Below, piece after piece: positions 1 to 9,662 of a stretch of DNA of 64,000 bases. The stretch is from Phytoseiulus persimilis. Lineage: Eukaryota > Arthropoda > Arachnida > Mesostigmata > Phytoseiidae. Within the stretch, counting starts at the first letter, position 1. Each line of letters begins with the position of its first letter. Location: NCBI GenBank assembly GCA_037576195.1, contig CM075102.1, forward strand, positions 32,050,745 through 32,114,744, read 5' to 3'. Made by a program: the position numbers and the translations under genes. Below the pieces are notes generated by a model. The model was not told the origin of the DNA. It worked only from the letters and a program-made list of their open reading frames with translations, and searched no databases.

Positions 1-89
1 TTTTCCATCAGTTGCTCGAGATCGATCATCCCATTCTCGTTACTGGAAGGAAGTGATTGTGGATGTTGAACTTTCGCCAGAGCACTCAC

Positions 90-207
90 CGTGTCGGAAT
101 TTTTTGTTGAAATAGGCATACACCATCGGATTCACCGCGCTATTCGCGAGCCCCAACCATTGAGCGACAGGATACAGCATGAAGACCAGCCCTCCAAGCG
201 CGCTGTC
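90..207 (-). CDS. GPCR exon: TM7 and start of C-tail
   Basis: The acceptor ctgcccttgcag opens the exon in phase 0 with DSALGGLVFMLYPVAQWLG. TM7 carries NSAVNPMVYAYF, followed by KKFRH. The donor is CACG|gtgagt, phase 1. The next exon is probably outside the window: an acceptor just before base 42 would imply a 47-bp intron and a stop within five codons. Confidence 0.93.
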
Positions 208-3200
208 CTGCAAGGGCAGATGATCCCTCGTCAGAGAATGTCTACACGCGCAGCTCCTTGAGGCTTCATCTTCCCCAGAGCTCGCTTTTCCGAGAATATG
301 ACTCGACGGGAACTCGGGAAAGTGAACGACAAGCAAGTCTGGAAGTGTAACGCCAGGAGTTCCTGTCTAGACTTCAATTCCCGTAATACGGAGTACGGAA
401 ATTCTTAGCCTCGGAAGCATTGACGATAGAGCACAAAGACCTTGAGTGAAATTGTTCACCGCAATGAGCTTTAAAACATCGCTTCGTCGTTTTCACTTTT
501 TCCTCCAACTCCCTCACGGTGCTAGATAGATGAAAATGATGAAGAGCTTTTTTGTCTGCCTCACTTTTCTGAACGATTTCGGTCATGACAATTTTCCGTC
601 TATTCCCAACGATTCTGCCGGAAACTCGAAAAAACGTGGGCTCCACAACTGGGCTCATAAGACTAAGTGCGATAATCGGACTTGGAATTTTTGAGAACTC
701 TCGCGAGAGTTTCCCTCATTTGTATAGGAACGAGTTGAGATAGACGGAAAAGTCTCATGACCGAAATTGTTCAGCACGAAGAGGTGGACAAAGAAGCTCT
801 TCATCATTTTCCCCTATCTAGCACCGTAAGGGATGGAGAGGAAAAAGTGAAAACAACGAAGCAATGTTTTAAAGCTCATTGCGGTGAACAATTTCACTCA
901 AAGACTTTTTCGTCTATATTCAATGCTTCTAAGGCTAAGAATTTCCGTACTCCGTAATACGGAAATTGATGTCTGTTCCTGTCCTTATAATTTTTCTTCC
1001 AACAGTGATGTTCTTCCCCCCAATGTTCAGATGTGGGCCGCGAAACCTGGTAAAGACGCAAAATCCGTCGGGCGCACATCGTGGTCACTTCATATGATTA
1101 CAACATCTTCAGCGAGCTCCCAGCGGAGCGCGGAGCCTCCGAACCGTGGTTTCATGGAGCTTCTACTCCGGATTCGGTCACTTCGGCATAACTCGGTTAT
1201 GCCGAGTTATGCCGTTGAGCGTGCTCGATGAACTTTCTGAGGGTCTGGACCTCCTTTGAGTGGCATTCATCCAAGAACTACCCTACGTTCGACGCACCTT
1301 GTGTGGGAATCCAACCAATGTGATGTACCCGTGCAGCAGATAGAGAGGTGCCCAGGAAACGAAGAAAACCACGACCACGAAACAGATCATCCTAACAACT
1401 TTTATTTTGGACCTCTGTATCAAGGCACGTTGATTGTCAACCTGTAACAGACGGAGGTGGATTCGTTGATTCGAATATCGAAGACGGGCTCCTTGAGTCG
1501 GAGCGTGAACCACAGCTAGAAGCAGCGATTCTCGGAGTGGTATCCCGAGATGTCAATCCAGTCACTCACACGTCGCCCGGCGGCATTATGACGTTTGATG
1601 GGCTCTCCGATAGCAGACCTCGTCCACACTGTGTTGAAAATGCACATGTAGGACAGCACGATGAGCAACAGCGGAATCACATAACATGACAACACCACAC
1701 TTATGAAGAAGGCCTGTTCTGCCCACTCACTGGAATCGAAAGCAAAGGATCAGACCAGATGTGCAAACGTCATGGTGGTCGGCATTCCCCAGGAGCCTTT
1801 CTGAAGCAGGCGTGAGGTGATTCGGAATTCAATTTTAATTTCTGCGGATGGTGTTTGGGAGTTTTCACGATCTGTCGTGCATCATCTGAGCTGACTCTTC
1901 CCGTAATCCTTCCCGTGCTTTGATGAGGAAAGCGCTTTACATTTTGTTCTGGCCGTTATCAAGGGGAATCCACACGGGCTTCGACCTCGACCGGAGCTGG
2001 AGGTGCGGATACAAAGTTTCCCCATCCCAGATTACGTCGGACGCTCGGACGTTATGTTGGACGCTCGGTTCAACAACAACTCTGTTTGTGGAAATCGATG
2101 CCGTGACCAGGGCGGTTCAACTCGGCGGAGATGGCTCGTAAAAGCCTACTTCTGAAATGGTGCAGGTGGCTAATGCTCCGAGAATGTTGACTCATCCTCC
2201 GATCGAAATCTGATAGAAGCTGCAGACACTGTCTCGCTCAGAAAAATTAATGCGGTGCTGTGAAATTCACATCGCCCCTCCCATCACTTCGAAGTCATCC
2301 CTCTCGCAGGCATTTTGCTAGCCTTTTGGAATCTTTAATGAAGAGAATGCGACACATATCAGAGCTCGAGGGAAACTTCGTTTCCGAATTCAGACTTTAA
2401 ACATTGTGATGAGACTCAAGACTTCACGTCGGAGATCTGAGTGGATCAGATTTTACAGATTGGGGAAAAGGTTCGATATTTGGGCTCGAAGCGAAACCTA
2501 AAGATGGAGCCTTGACGCCACGCACGCTCGTAGCAACTCCAGGAGTCGTTCTCGATTCCAAGATCAAAAGTTCTGATTTTTCGAGTGAAAAAAATCAAAG
2601 TGCCCAAATTTGCATCGACGCTACCGGAGCACGGTGTTGGGCGGAAGGCTGGAGCGCAAACGACGAGCTCAAGTCCCATCGCTGTTAATTCAGCGCCTCA
2701 GTCTACGGTGCTCTATCCCCCACCGTGAGCTGCTTCGTTCCAATAGTAAACTCACAAATGAGAACCGACTTGGAGTAAGTCCCAATGCCCGAAGGAAATT
2801 TCCAGACCTTTACCCGCGATCAGAGCACGCCGGAAACCCAACAAGCTCACCGATTTTAACTGTTTCAGATGCGAATCGGATTTTCTGAACGACGGGAGCT
2901 TTGGGACACGGGAGGCTTTCGAAACCGCGTGGGAGTCGATCCAAACGATGACCGAATTCTCGCTTTTCTGGATGAAATTTATCGCAAGCGGCGTTCCTCG
3001 GCATCTGAACTCGCAGTTTGGTCAACGGACATAGTCTATCGAAACATGGCGACGATTTGAATCATGCGGATATCTATCATGGAGGAACCATTTCTCAGAA
3101 TCTCCCATCAAAGAGCTCTGCTCCTTGTCTCGATCTTGTGGGCTTCGGCAGCGAATCGTCGGCCCGTTAGAATATGAGGAAACGAAACGTTCCTATGCGC

Positions 3201-5349
3201 ATTACTCATTGGCAGCCCTCCCACCTCTAGTGGCAAAACCAGAGGTGGGGTCTCTCCGAAGCTGAAAGGAAGAATTGTTCCCAGTATCAGCCAACTCAGA
3301 TTATTCTCCTCGCTGCTCGGTATACTAGTGCGCAGCCCCGATCATAATCAGAGGTACGCTGAGGTGACTTTTCCATCCGGGAGGCGAGACAACGTGATGC
3401 TGCCGATGTCAACGGATGAGGAGTGAGGTTCCTCATGAAACTGAGCCCGATGTTCCCCTGGAGAGTATTCACAGCCTACGCTAAGCATAATCGGAAGCTG
3501 CAGATTTATGACTGGAGAATTGTTCCTTCCTTGAGTTTCTCCCGCATGCGGTTCGTTCTGAGGACTCATTGGTGCCCTCGAGACGGCTTCAGTTCCTGGG
3601 TCGCAATGATTCGGCAACGGAGAATCAGGTTGACAAACTCCGTCGATGTCTTGTGGAGAGCACAACAGAATATCTGAACCATCTCCCGTGCCCTCCATCA
3701 GTCTCTCCCGGATATCGAGCACGTGTTCCGTTTCGGAATAAGATTCTTCGCGTATGCTCGAGTCGCTTTCAGGTCTCGTTGCTATTTCGCCGTTCTCCAA
3801 GGGAAAAGCTGCACCAAACAGGAGCCGAAAATGCGTAATTCATTTCTGAAGAGAGTTCCCTCGAACATCATCCCCTTCGCGGAAACTTCACCGTGACATA
3901 GGATATTTCCTTGGGGAGCCGGAATGTCATCATCCTGCTATGCCAGATTTCTTTCCAGGGAGTTTTGCCTGGTATTCCCCTCGAGGTCCCCCAATAAGAT
4001 CGTACAGCTGGTTCGGTACGAGTTTAGGAGACACCCGAGGACCGGGACCGCTTTCTCGCAGAAGGCTCCTGGGGTTCCGAGCAGAGCCATATGTCTACGA
4101 GGTTTCCGGAACTCAATCATCGCGGGCGCCAGCTCACCTTGGGAAAACTGCTATACACATTGCGACGTCGTGATCGCTGTGGAAGTGGATGTCCTGGTAG
4201 ATCAGCGTTGGACTCATAACACACAACGCGACTGACCAAATCACGACAATATGTCTCATCAAATGCGGACTCAATGGACAGCGGAGCGGGTCGTGACAGA
4301 TCGCCAGGTACCTGTGGAAGGAGGAAATATACCTTCAAATCAACTTCAGAGAACAGACCTCGTGGCGTTGACTGTCCCGGAAACGGTGGGTGACCCCAAT
4401 TAATTCCTAGGATCGGAACTCTCGAATAGTGTGCTTGAGTTATGCAGCTCGTCGCCAGTTGAATCGCGAAATCGAGAATCTGAATCGAGGAAAATCATGA
4501 ACTTTGATCCCGCCCTTGGATGTTGACAGTTCTGAAGGGTCGGTCCTCTTTGTCAATGCTTTCTGCTTTCCGGCAGAGCTCTTCAGCGCATTGAAACTGT
4601 GCCAAAATATGAGGTCGTTTTTGCGGAGCTCTGGAATGTCAATACAATTCAACCAGATCGTCATCTCGAAAGAGAGCTGTTTACTTGGGAAAGTGCCCAA
4701 CCTTGGGCGTCAGAGCCCAGACTAGTTTTGCGTGCCTCAGAATGGTTCGTCAATCGGAGGCTCTGAGCGTGATCTCATCACGCCCCGAAACCGCTTGAAG
4801 AACGGAAGGCAGAAGCAGATTCTGCCGGAAAGCTCCAACGCTAAGCCTACCAGGATTACTCGGACGAGTTTCTTTTTGTTGCAGTAATCGCGTTCTGATC
4901 GTCGCAACACAAAGATTGTTCTCCCAATGTGCATTGTAGAGGAAAACATCGATCTACTGCGACGAGGATTTCTGCTGCTGGTACTATCGTTATCTGGTTG
5001 AACGCAACAAATTTTCATTATGAACTTCGAGTCTGGAAAATCATGGTTCGTAAAGCCGGGAACACGCGTCAGAGTTCGCTCGTGCAGTTCTCGAAAAACA
5101 GATCGTCGGCGCATGCGATTGCCCGCATAACGAGTCATCCGAACCCGAGAACTCGGTGACTGCATGCCGAGAGAGCTTGAACGCTTTCGCGTGTAGCACG
5201 GGAATCGGGACTCTTAGTGAGCGTTTTGCGCCCCGGAGCTCTGACCTACCTGTCTACTGATATCGCAACCAGAGTGTTTATCGAAGCGCAGACTGTAACA
5301 CTTTGAAGGTAGGCGACAAGTTTACAGAGTATCCGCCCAAGGATCCAGG
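90..5349 (-). CDS. Rhodopsin-family (class A) neuropeptide GPCR, five exons, partial
   Basis: Seven-transmembrane receptor that should bind a peptide at the plasma membrane and signal through G proteins. Five exons join with matching phases: 5250-5349, 4138-4311, 1570-1729, 1298-1441 and 90-207; introns are 938, 2408, 128 and 1090 bp. Visible in order: the first-loop Trp (WILGR), the TM3 disulphide Cys (ILCKLV), TM3 ending SVDR with the DR/Y triplet split by an intron, YLAIC, TM4, a second-loop Cys (AMCIAVF), TM5 with Pro (CYVIPLLL), TM6 FVSWAPLY in place of the usual CWxP, and TM7 NSAVNPMVYAYFNKKFR. The TM7 sequence recalls NPFF/SIFamide/orexin-like receptors, but I cannot name the ligand. 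TM1-TM2 must lie above 5349 and the C-tail below 90. ICHDPLR instead of the common ICHPLR is slightly unusual. Family assignment is secure; subfamily is not. Confidence 0.95.
359..367 (+). repeat. Left target-site duplication of the foldback element
   Basis: gttcctgtc here is repeated exactly at 975-983, immediately outside the right inverted terminus. One more base would match with a mismatch (t versus c), so the duplication is 9 bp, possibly 10 with one change. Confidence 0.75.
369..974. mobile_element. Foldback (MITE-like) element with ~230-bp terminal inverted repeats, in a GPCR intron
   Basis: The left end AGACTTCAATTCCCGTAAT and the inverted right end AGACATCAATTTCCGTATT begin arms of about 230-240 bp (369 to about 605 and about 738 to 974). 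I judge the arms about 85-88% identical by eye. A spacer of about 130 bp contains the perfect palindrome AACTCTCGCGAGAGTT (696-711). The 9-mer gttcctgtc flanks the element directly at 359-367 and 975-983, as expected of a target-site duplication. Long TIRs with 9-10 bp duplications are typical of Mutator-like non-autonomous elements; that class is an inference. No transposase is present. Both arms happen to carry an open frame around KAHCGEQFHS. Confidence 0.85.
975..983 (+). repeat. Right target-site duplication of the foldback element
   Basis: Exact copy of the 9-mer at 359-367, in direct orientation, directly abutting the last base of the right inverted repeat. Confidence 0.75.
1184..1214. 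repeat. Perfect 13-bp hairpin
   Basis: CGGCATAACTCGG (1184-1196) is followed by a 5-base loop ttatg and its exact reverse complement CCGAGTTATGCCG (1202-1214). It sits in the same GPCR intron as the foldback element but outside that element's target-site duplication. Confidence 0.85.
1298..1441 (-). CDS. GPCR exon: TM6
   Basis: The acceptor ctgttacag and the donor CACAAG|gtgcgt delimit exactly 48 codons in phase 0. The basic stretch RSKIKVVRM leads into TM6 (ICFVVVVFFVSWAPLYLL), with Ser replacing Cys in the CWxP toggle motif. The following loop is HGYITLVGFPHK. Confidence 0.93.
1570..1729 (-). CDS. GPCR exon: TM5 and third intracellular loop
   Basis: A strong acceptor (tttgctttcgattccag) precedes TGAGTGGGC; the donor is CGACGT|gtgagt. 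The exon encodes 53 codons after the split Ser: EWAEQAFF, TM5 ISVVLSCYVIPLLLIVLSYM with its conserved Pro, then a basic loop CIFNTVWTRSAIGEPIKRHN. It ends in phase 0. Confidence 0.93.
1730..4137 (-). other. GPCR intron between the TM4 and TM5 exons
   Basis: No further receptor sequence is needed here because the flanking exons join in phase to give the Ser of VFPSEW. A 150-codon open frame at 3348-3800 (minus) is of chance length and shows no domain I recognise. Confidence 0.7.
4138..4311 (-). CDS. GPCR exon: second intracellular loop, TM4, start of second extracellular loop
   Basis: The acceptor ctccttccacag is followed by G-TAC-CTG-GCG, completing the DRY motif as DR|YLAICHDPLR. TM4 is HIVVIWSVALCVMSPTLIY. 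The second-loop Cys is in AMCIAVFP. The donor is CCAAG|gtgagc, leaving AG that joins T of the next exon to make Ser. The 174-bp length fits 1+171+2 bases exactly. Confidence 0.93.
5250..5349 (-). CDS. GPCR exon: first extracellular loop and TM3
   Basis: The exon follows a pyrimidine-rich acceptor ending tttttcag and stops at GACAG|gtaggt. It encodes 32 full codons (WILGRILCKLVAYLQ, then SVTVCASINTLVAISVD) and leaves AG to be completed as Arg by the first base of the next exon. The conserved Cys at the top of TM3 and the Asp-Arg at its end are present. The upstream exon must end with one base of a split codon; I did not find it. Confidence 0.9.
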
Positions 5350-8300
5350 CTGAAAAATGAATGGAATAGTCGAGTCAACGTCTTTGATACGAGTCGCCAA
5401 CTTTCTGATGAGAAGGAATATCATGACTCGGCTCTTCCCGGGGTGGATTCTCCCTCGCTCAACTGCGAATCTCCACATACAGCAATAGAGAAACCGACCA
5501 TACGTGACGATGAGGGCCTTCGGCGACGGGAAGTTCATCAAAAACTCGGAATAGCTCCCAATGATGCTGCTCTGTTCGTATCTGACGCGATCATGTGACT
5601 GGCCAAGTACACCATGAGTCTCTTCAAACACTTTGGATCGAGATAGTCTCTCAGATGGAGCCGCCCGAATACTTGCGAAGACCGCTCCGTTCAGAAGTTC
5701 CTCCCAGATCATCGACAATCACAAAGCTGCCTTCGGACATCCCTCGGATCGGCCGGAAAGGGTACGAAGCGGGAAATCGCCTGAATATGTGCCTAACTGG
5801 TGGAATTCCCGCGCACAATTTCGTGACGACGATAATGATGCTGTCCATCACCCAACGCAAAAAAGCTAAGCGGTGAGACGACCCCGCGAGGCCCGGTGGG
5901 CGAGACGAATGGTGGCCCAAGATATTGTCCTTGGAGGCAGGACGTCCGTTCAAGGTTTCAACAGACCAAGGGCAATTGGCGGCGTTGCTTGGTTGCAACC
6001 ACATATTCATTACTGAAGCAAGGCTCGGTTCCGTCCGTTCGAGCGATTTCGAAATCCCGAGAATAACTTCANATATTTTAACACCAATCGGGTGATTGGA
6101 GTCCACAACGGCGCGTTACCTCTGCAAATTCTCACATGCAGCTTATCGTGGGCTCCAGAAAAAGGGGCTCTATCGCTCCTGGAGGGGACGTCATAGTTCC
6201 GCCCGACGCTACGACAGTCGCATTCACAGCCTTCATAGACCTCAGAGTCTGCGATGATATTTGAAGAGAGATCGATTTCTTCACGCGATGTGAATGGCTC
6301 ATTTTCGATGTTTCCGAGAGAGCGACAGCGGATGGTCGATCTCGACCTTTCTCTCCAAAGCTATTCAGGCTCCCACAATGAGTTTCGGCGCCTGGCGAAT
6401 TTTAGGGAGGGGCAGTCCCGACTCCTCGATCTGCATTCTCCTTGAGCCACAGCGAGTCATCTGACGCGTGCTTGAACAATGAACGCTTTCTGGGGAAAGG
6501 CTGGTTTGGACTTGGGCGATTCTCGTGGCCCGCAACCCTGAAATTTTCGTTCAAGCCTTGCGGTGCATTCCGGGCGCCCCTCAACAGGTGATCGTAGAGA
6601 TGCGCGTGTTCAGATCGACTTGCTCGCGTTCGCGACGAGAAACTCTCCGGGATTTCACTTTCAACGGAACAGGCCTAGGTGAAGTCTCGATGCCGTCCAG
6701 CTCGTGAAGTGCCTCTTGGAGTTTCGTGTTTGCGCAGATGCTATTCCCATGAAGGATTCTCGATAAAAGAAGAAGGAATTCGCCTCTGCGAAGGTCCCGA
6801 ATCTCATTCACCTCCAGAACCGACACGACCTTGAATGGCTCGTTCGTCGATGATTTTGGTACACAGACGAGTTGGGTGTTTTTGGCGTGACGCGAGTTCC
6901 GTGAGGACATCCAGCGTCAGAACGAGCTAGACAATAACAATCGGGACGGCGCCGACTTACGCGCTCTGCCATCGGATCGCGCGTCTGACTATAGATTCTG
7001 GTGCAAATGACACTTCTGAGCAGCTCCGTCGCGGACCTTCTCGACTCAACTCTAATTATGGAATTGACAAGTTACGGTTCGAGCAGACTCCGAAGCTCAC
7101 TGCCTAATGAGCCGCCTTGAGCACACGGTCTCCAGAGACGATATCTTGTGAGTCCGGGTGACGGTAGTCAATCGACGGCTTAGCTCGGGTCTTTTTCGCC
7201 GCCTCGATTCGAGCCCCTATTCGGAGCAAGCGGCGAGCTCGTCGAGTACGGTTCGGCAAATCTCGTCACACGATTCATCAGCAGAACGGATGTGGGATGT
7301 GACCACCCAACTCCAAGTCGACGGATAACCTTAGTTCCCAAGGAGTTCATTCGGCGTCTCAAATTCTGAAGAGACCAATCATCTTCCCTGCGCGGTTGCT
7401 CCATTCAGCGCGGGAACTCTCCGTATCGAGTTCTCATCGCACGATCGATGTCGCAATGCGGTTTTTGCAGTGCCGGAGCTCTGCGCAGGTCTGAGCCGAT
7501 TTCGAGCAGCTTGACATTCACATCAATTTCACGGAACTGAGTGTAGCGTTGAATCCGAGTCTATTCCAACGGCAAATCGATGGTGTGAATGTTTGAAGCT
7601 GGCGTCGTGGCATTCTCCCGGACCCGACTTGACTCGCTCAAAACCTTCCGATCCCGAGGGCGATCGGAATATTTTTCCGAATAGGAATCGATCGCTTCTC
7701 CAGCTATGTTTGCTGAACTGGTCCGGGAATGTCCCGATCAGGTGAATTTTGTTCAGGATTCGAATCCTTGGCGAGAGAGGAGTCGCACCTCGATTCAGAC
7801 TTTCTGGAACTCGTGTTCATCTCCCAACGCCAGCAGCTCGTGAACGCGAGGAGAACGCTTCGAGTGAACATCACCGGTTCGAGAGATCCGAAAAGTGTAT
7901 GTGAGAACTTTCTTGTTCGTTATGGAAACGCGTGCGGGTCTGTGCGAGCTTTCCGGAGGACGTTGTCCCAGCGACATCGTAGGAGTGCCGATTAATGATG
8001 GAACTGAGACGCGGAGATTCTAACCGACGGATTCATTCAGCTATCTGAACACTCCAGGGTGCTTCGAATGTCCGATGAGGTTTAGGCGTGCTCTGGAATC
8101 CTCGGTTTCCGAATGACGACCTTCCCATGCGCCGCTGAACGTGAACAGCTTCCGACGCGCTTGCTCGCAACTAATCAGAATCAAGAGACCACTCTGTGGG
8201 AGAGTTTTCGCTGTACCCTCGATCACTTAGCAGGATTCCTCCCTTTCGGGCGAAACGGTGGTCAGAAGCGGCTCGAGTCAGCGATCAATCCTCACACCAG

Positions 8301-9469
8301 GCGTGTCTTCCGGGGAAACGCTCCGCTCAGGGCCAAGAGTGTGTCACAAGTATTGCTTCAAGTTGTCTCCACAGAAAGTTTCGCTGGGTCGCTTCTGGTT
8401 CAATTAACTGAGCGAAACCCCTCCCCCCCCCCTTCCTGATCCACAGTGACGGAGACTTGAGGACGTCCAAGAGCGACCTCCATACGAAATCTCAGTCGTG
8501 CAGAGAGACTATCAAGCTCCCAGGTGGAGAGCTTCCTTTAGCTTCTTCTGGAATGAGATCGGTCCACGAACAGAACCGAGAGTGTTCATGCCTGGTAGGA
8601 CGAGTGAGAACAGCTCGACGAGCCGACCGATACTTGTTGGCCGGAGAACCGCCTCAACCTCATTTTTCCGGCTGTTAGGCCCATTCTCGCGGCCATCAAT
8701 GTCCCAAGAGGCCGCGGCTACTCATTGCGCAAGGAGACGCGTGTCTTCTCGTGGGAAAAAGGAACCAGGTTAATATTTCCGGTTTGCTGTAGGAAGGTGT
8801 TCCTGCTCTTCCGTCGCGCTTCATCCGAGCTCCGTGGGCGGAGGACGAGCGCAAACACTCGCCACGTTTGAATCCCCCCCCCCCCCCCCACACACCCTCA
8901 GGTACACCAACAGGTGCTAACGAGTCGACGATGCATCACTGCTGAGAGCATCCGCCGGTGAAACTTGTCCCGAGAAGATCTCCCTGGCGTCACATTGCCC
9001 TCCCGAACCGGACCCTAAACGTGAGCACCCATGGGAGGGGACTGTCGCGCGTCGACTCCCATGAAAATCTGTGCGTGCCCGTCGGCTCCTCTCGCCGGAT
9101 CGGCATTCTTCGGCATCGATCCCGTATTGGACACCATTACGTCGCAAGCGATCGTAAAACTAATCCTCCGTCAAACATGGCGACACTCCGTTGGAAACGG
9201 GAATCTCTCCTCCCGGAATCCGAGCGAGGCGGTGGTCCCGGGCGCCCTGGAGTGCCGTTGCACGTGCCCGTCTCGGACTTGGAACAACACCGGCAACATA
9301 CGACGGTGAAAAATGGTTTGCACCGCCTTCCTGATGGAATTTTCGTCGAAAGCAAGTGAAACTTCCTATGTCGTGACGAATGGTTGTCCATGGAGAACCG
9401 CTCAGGACATGCCGGAGGCCGTACACGAATCCGAAATCCGTCAGGAAACGGTGAGAACGTCGAGCGGAG
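5350..9469. other. Non-coding or unrecognised stretch upstream of the GPCR exons
   Basis: The missing TM1-TM2 exon should lie on the minus strand at or beyond this stretch. A hydrophobic string SIIIVVTKL near 5800-5860 lacks the TM1 Asn and has no good donor after it, so I did not call it. There is one ambiguous base at 6072. A run of 16 C residues is at 8874-8889. No gene recognised. Confidence 0.5.
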
Positions 9470-9662
9470 ATGCGGAGGTGTCTCCTGCGAATCCGATCAT
9501 CCATCCGAATAGGCTCTCTCATCGTCGCACTTATCGTTCAAGTGATGTCGATTGCGGTGCCTCCCGCTCGGCCGGGGATCCGGTCCGCGCGGATGATCGA
9601 GAATTGCAACTGCGTGTTTCCGCAGTCCGATCGCGAAACGCTACGATGGAGGATCGAGAGCG
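9470..9662 (+). CDS. Candidate first exon encoding a signal peptide (weak)
   Basis: The ATG at 9470 opens a basic n-region (MRRCLLRIRSSIRI), then a hydrophobic core GSLIVALIVQVMSIAV, then a stretch with two close Cys (ENCNCVFPQSDRETL). It ends at the good donor GAGAGCG|gtaaga (phase 1). This is the architecture of a secreted or type II membrane protein's first exon. I found no downstream exon and recognise no family. The region is GC-rich with several overlapping frames, so a chance signal is quite possible. Confidence 0.25.

Noticed and set aside
1-42. Last receptor exon starting at base 42
   Set aside because: It would need a 47-bp intron and gives a stop after four or five codons; the tail is more likely outside the window.
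5651-6106. TM1 exon of the receptor (SIIIVVTKL segment)
   Set aside because: The conserved TM1 Asn is missing, no TM2 follows in any frame, and no donor of the required phase is present.
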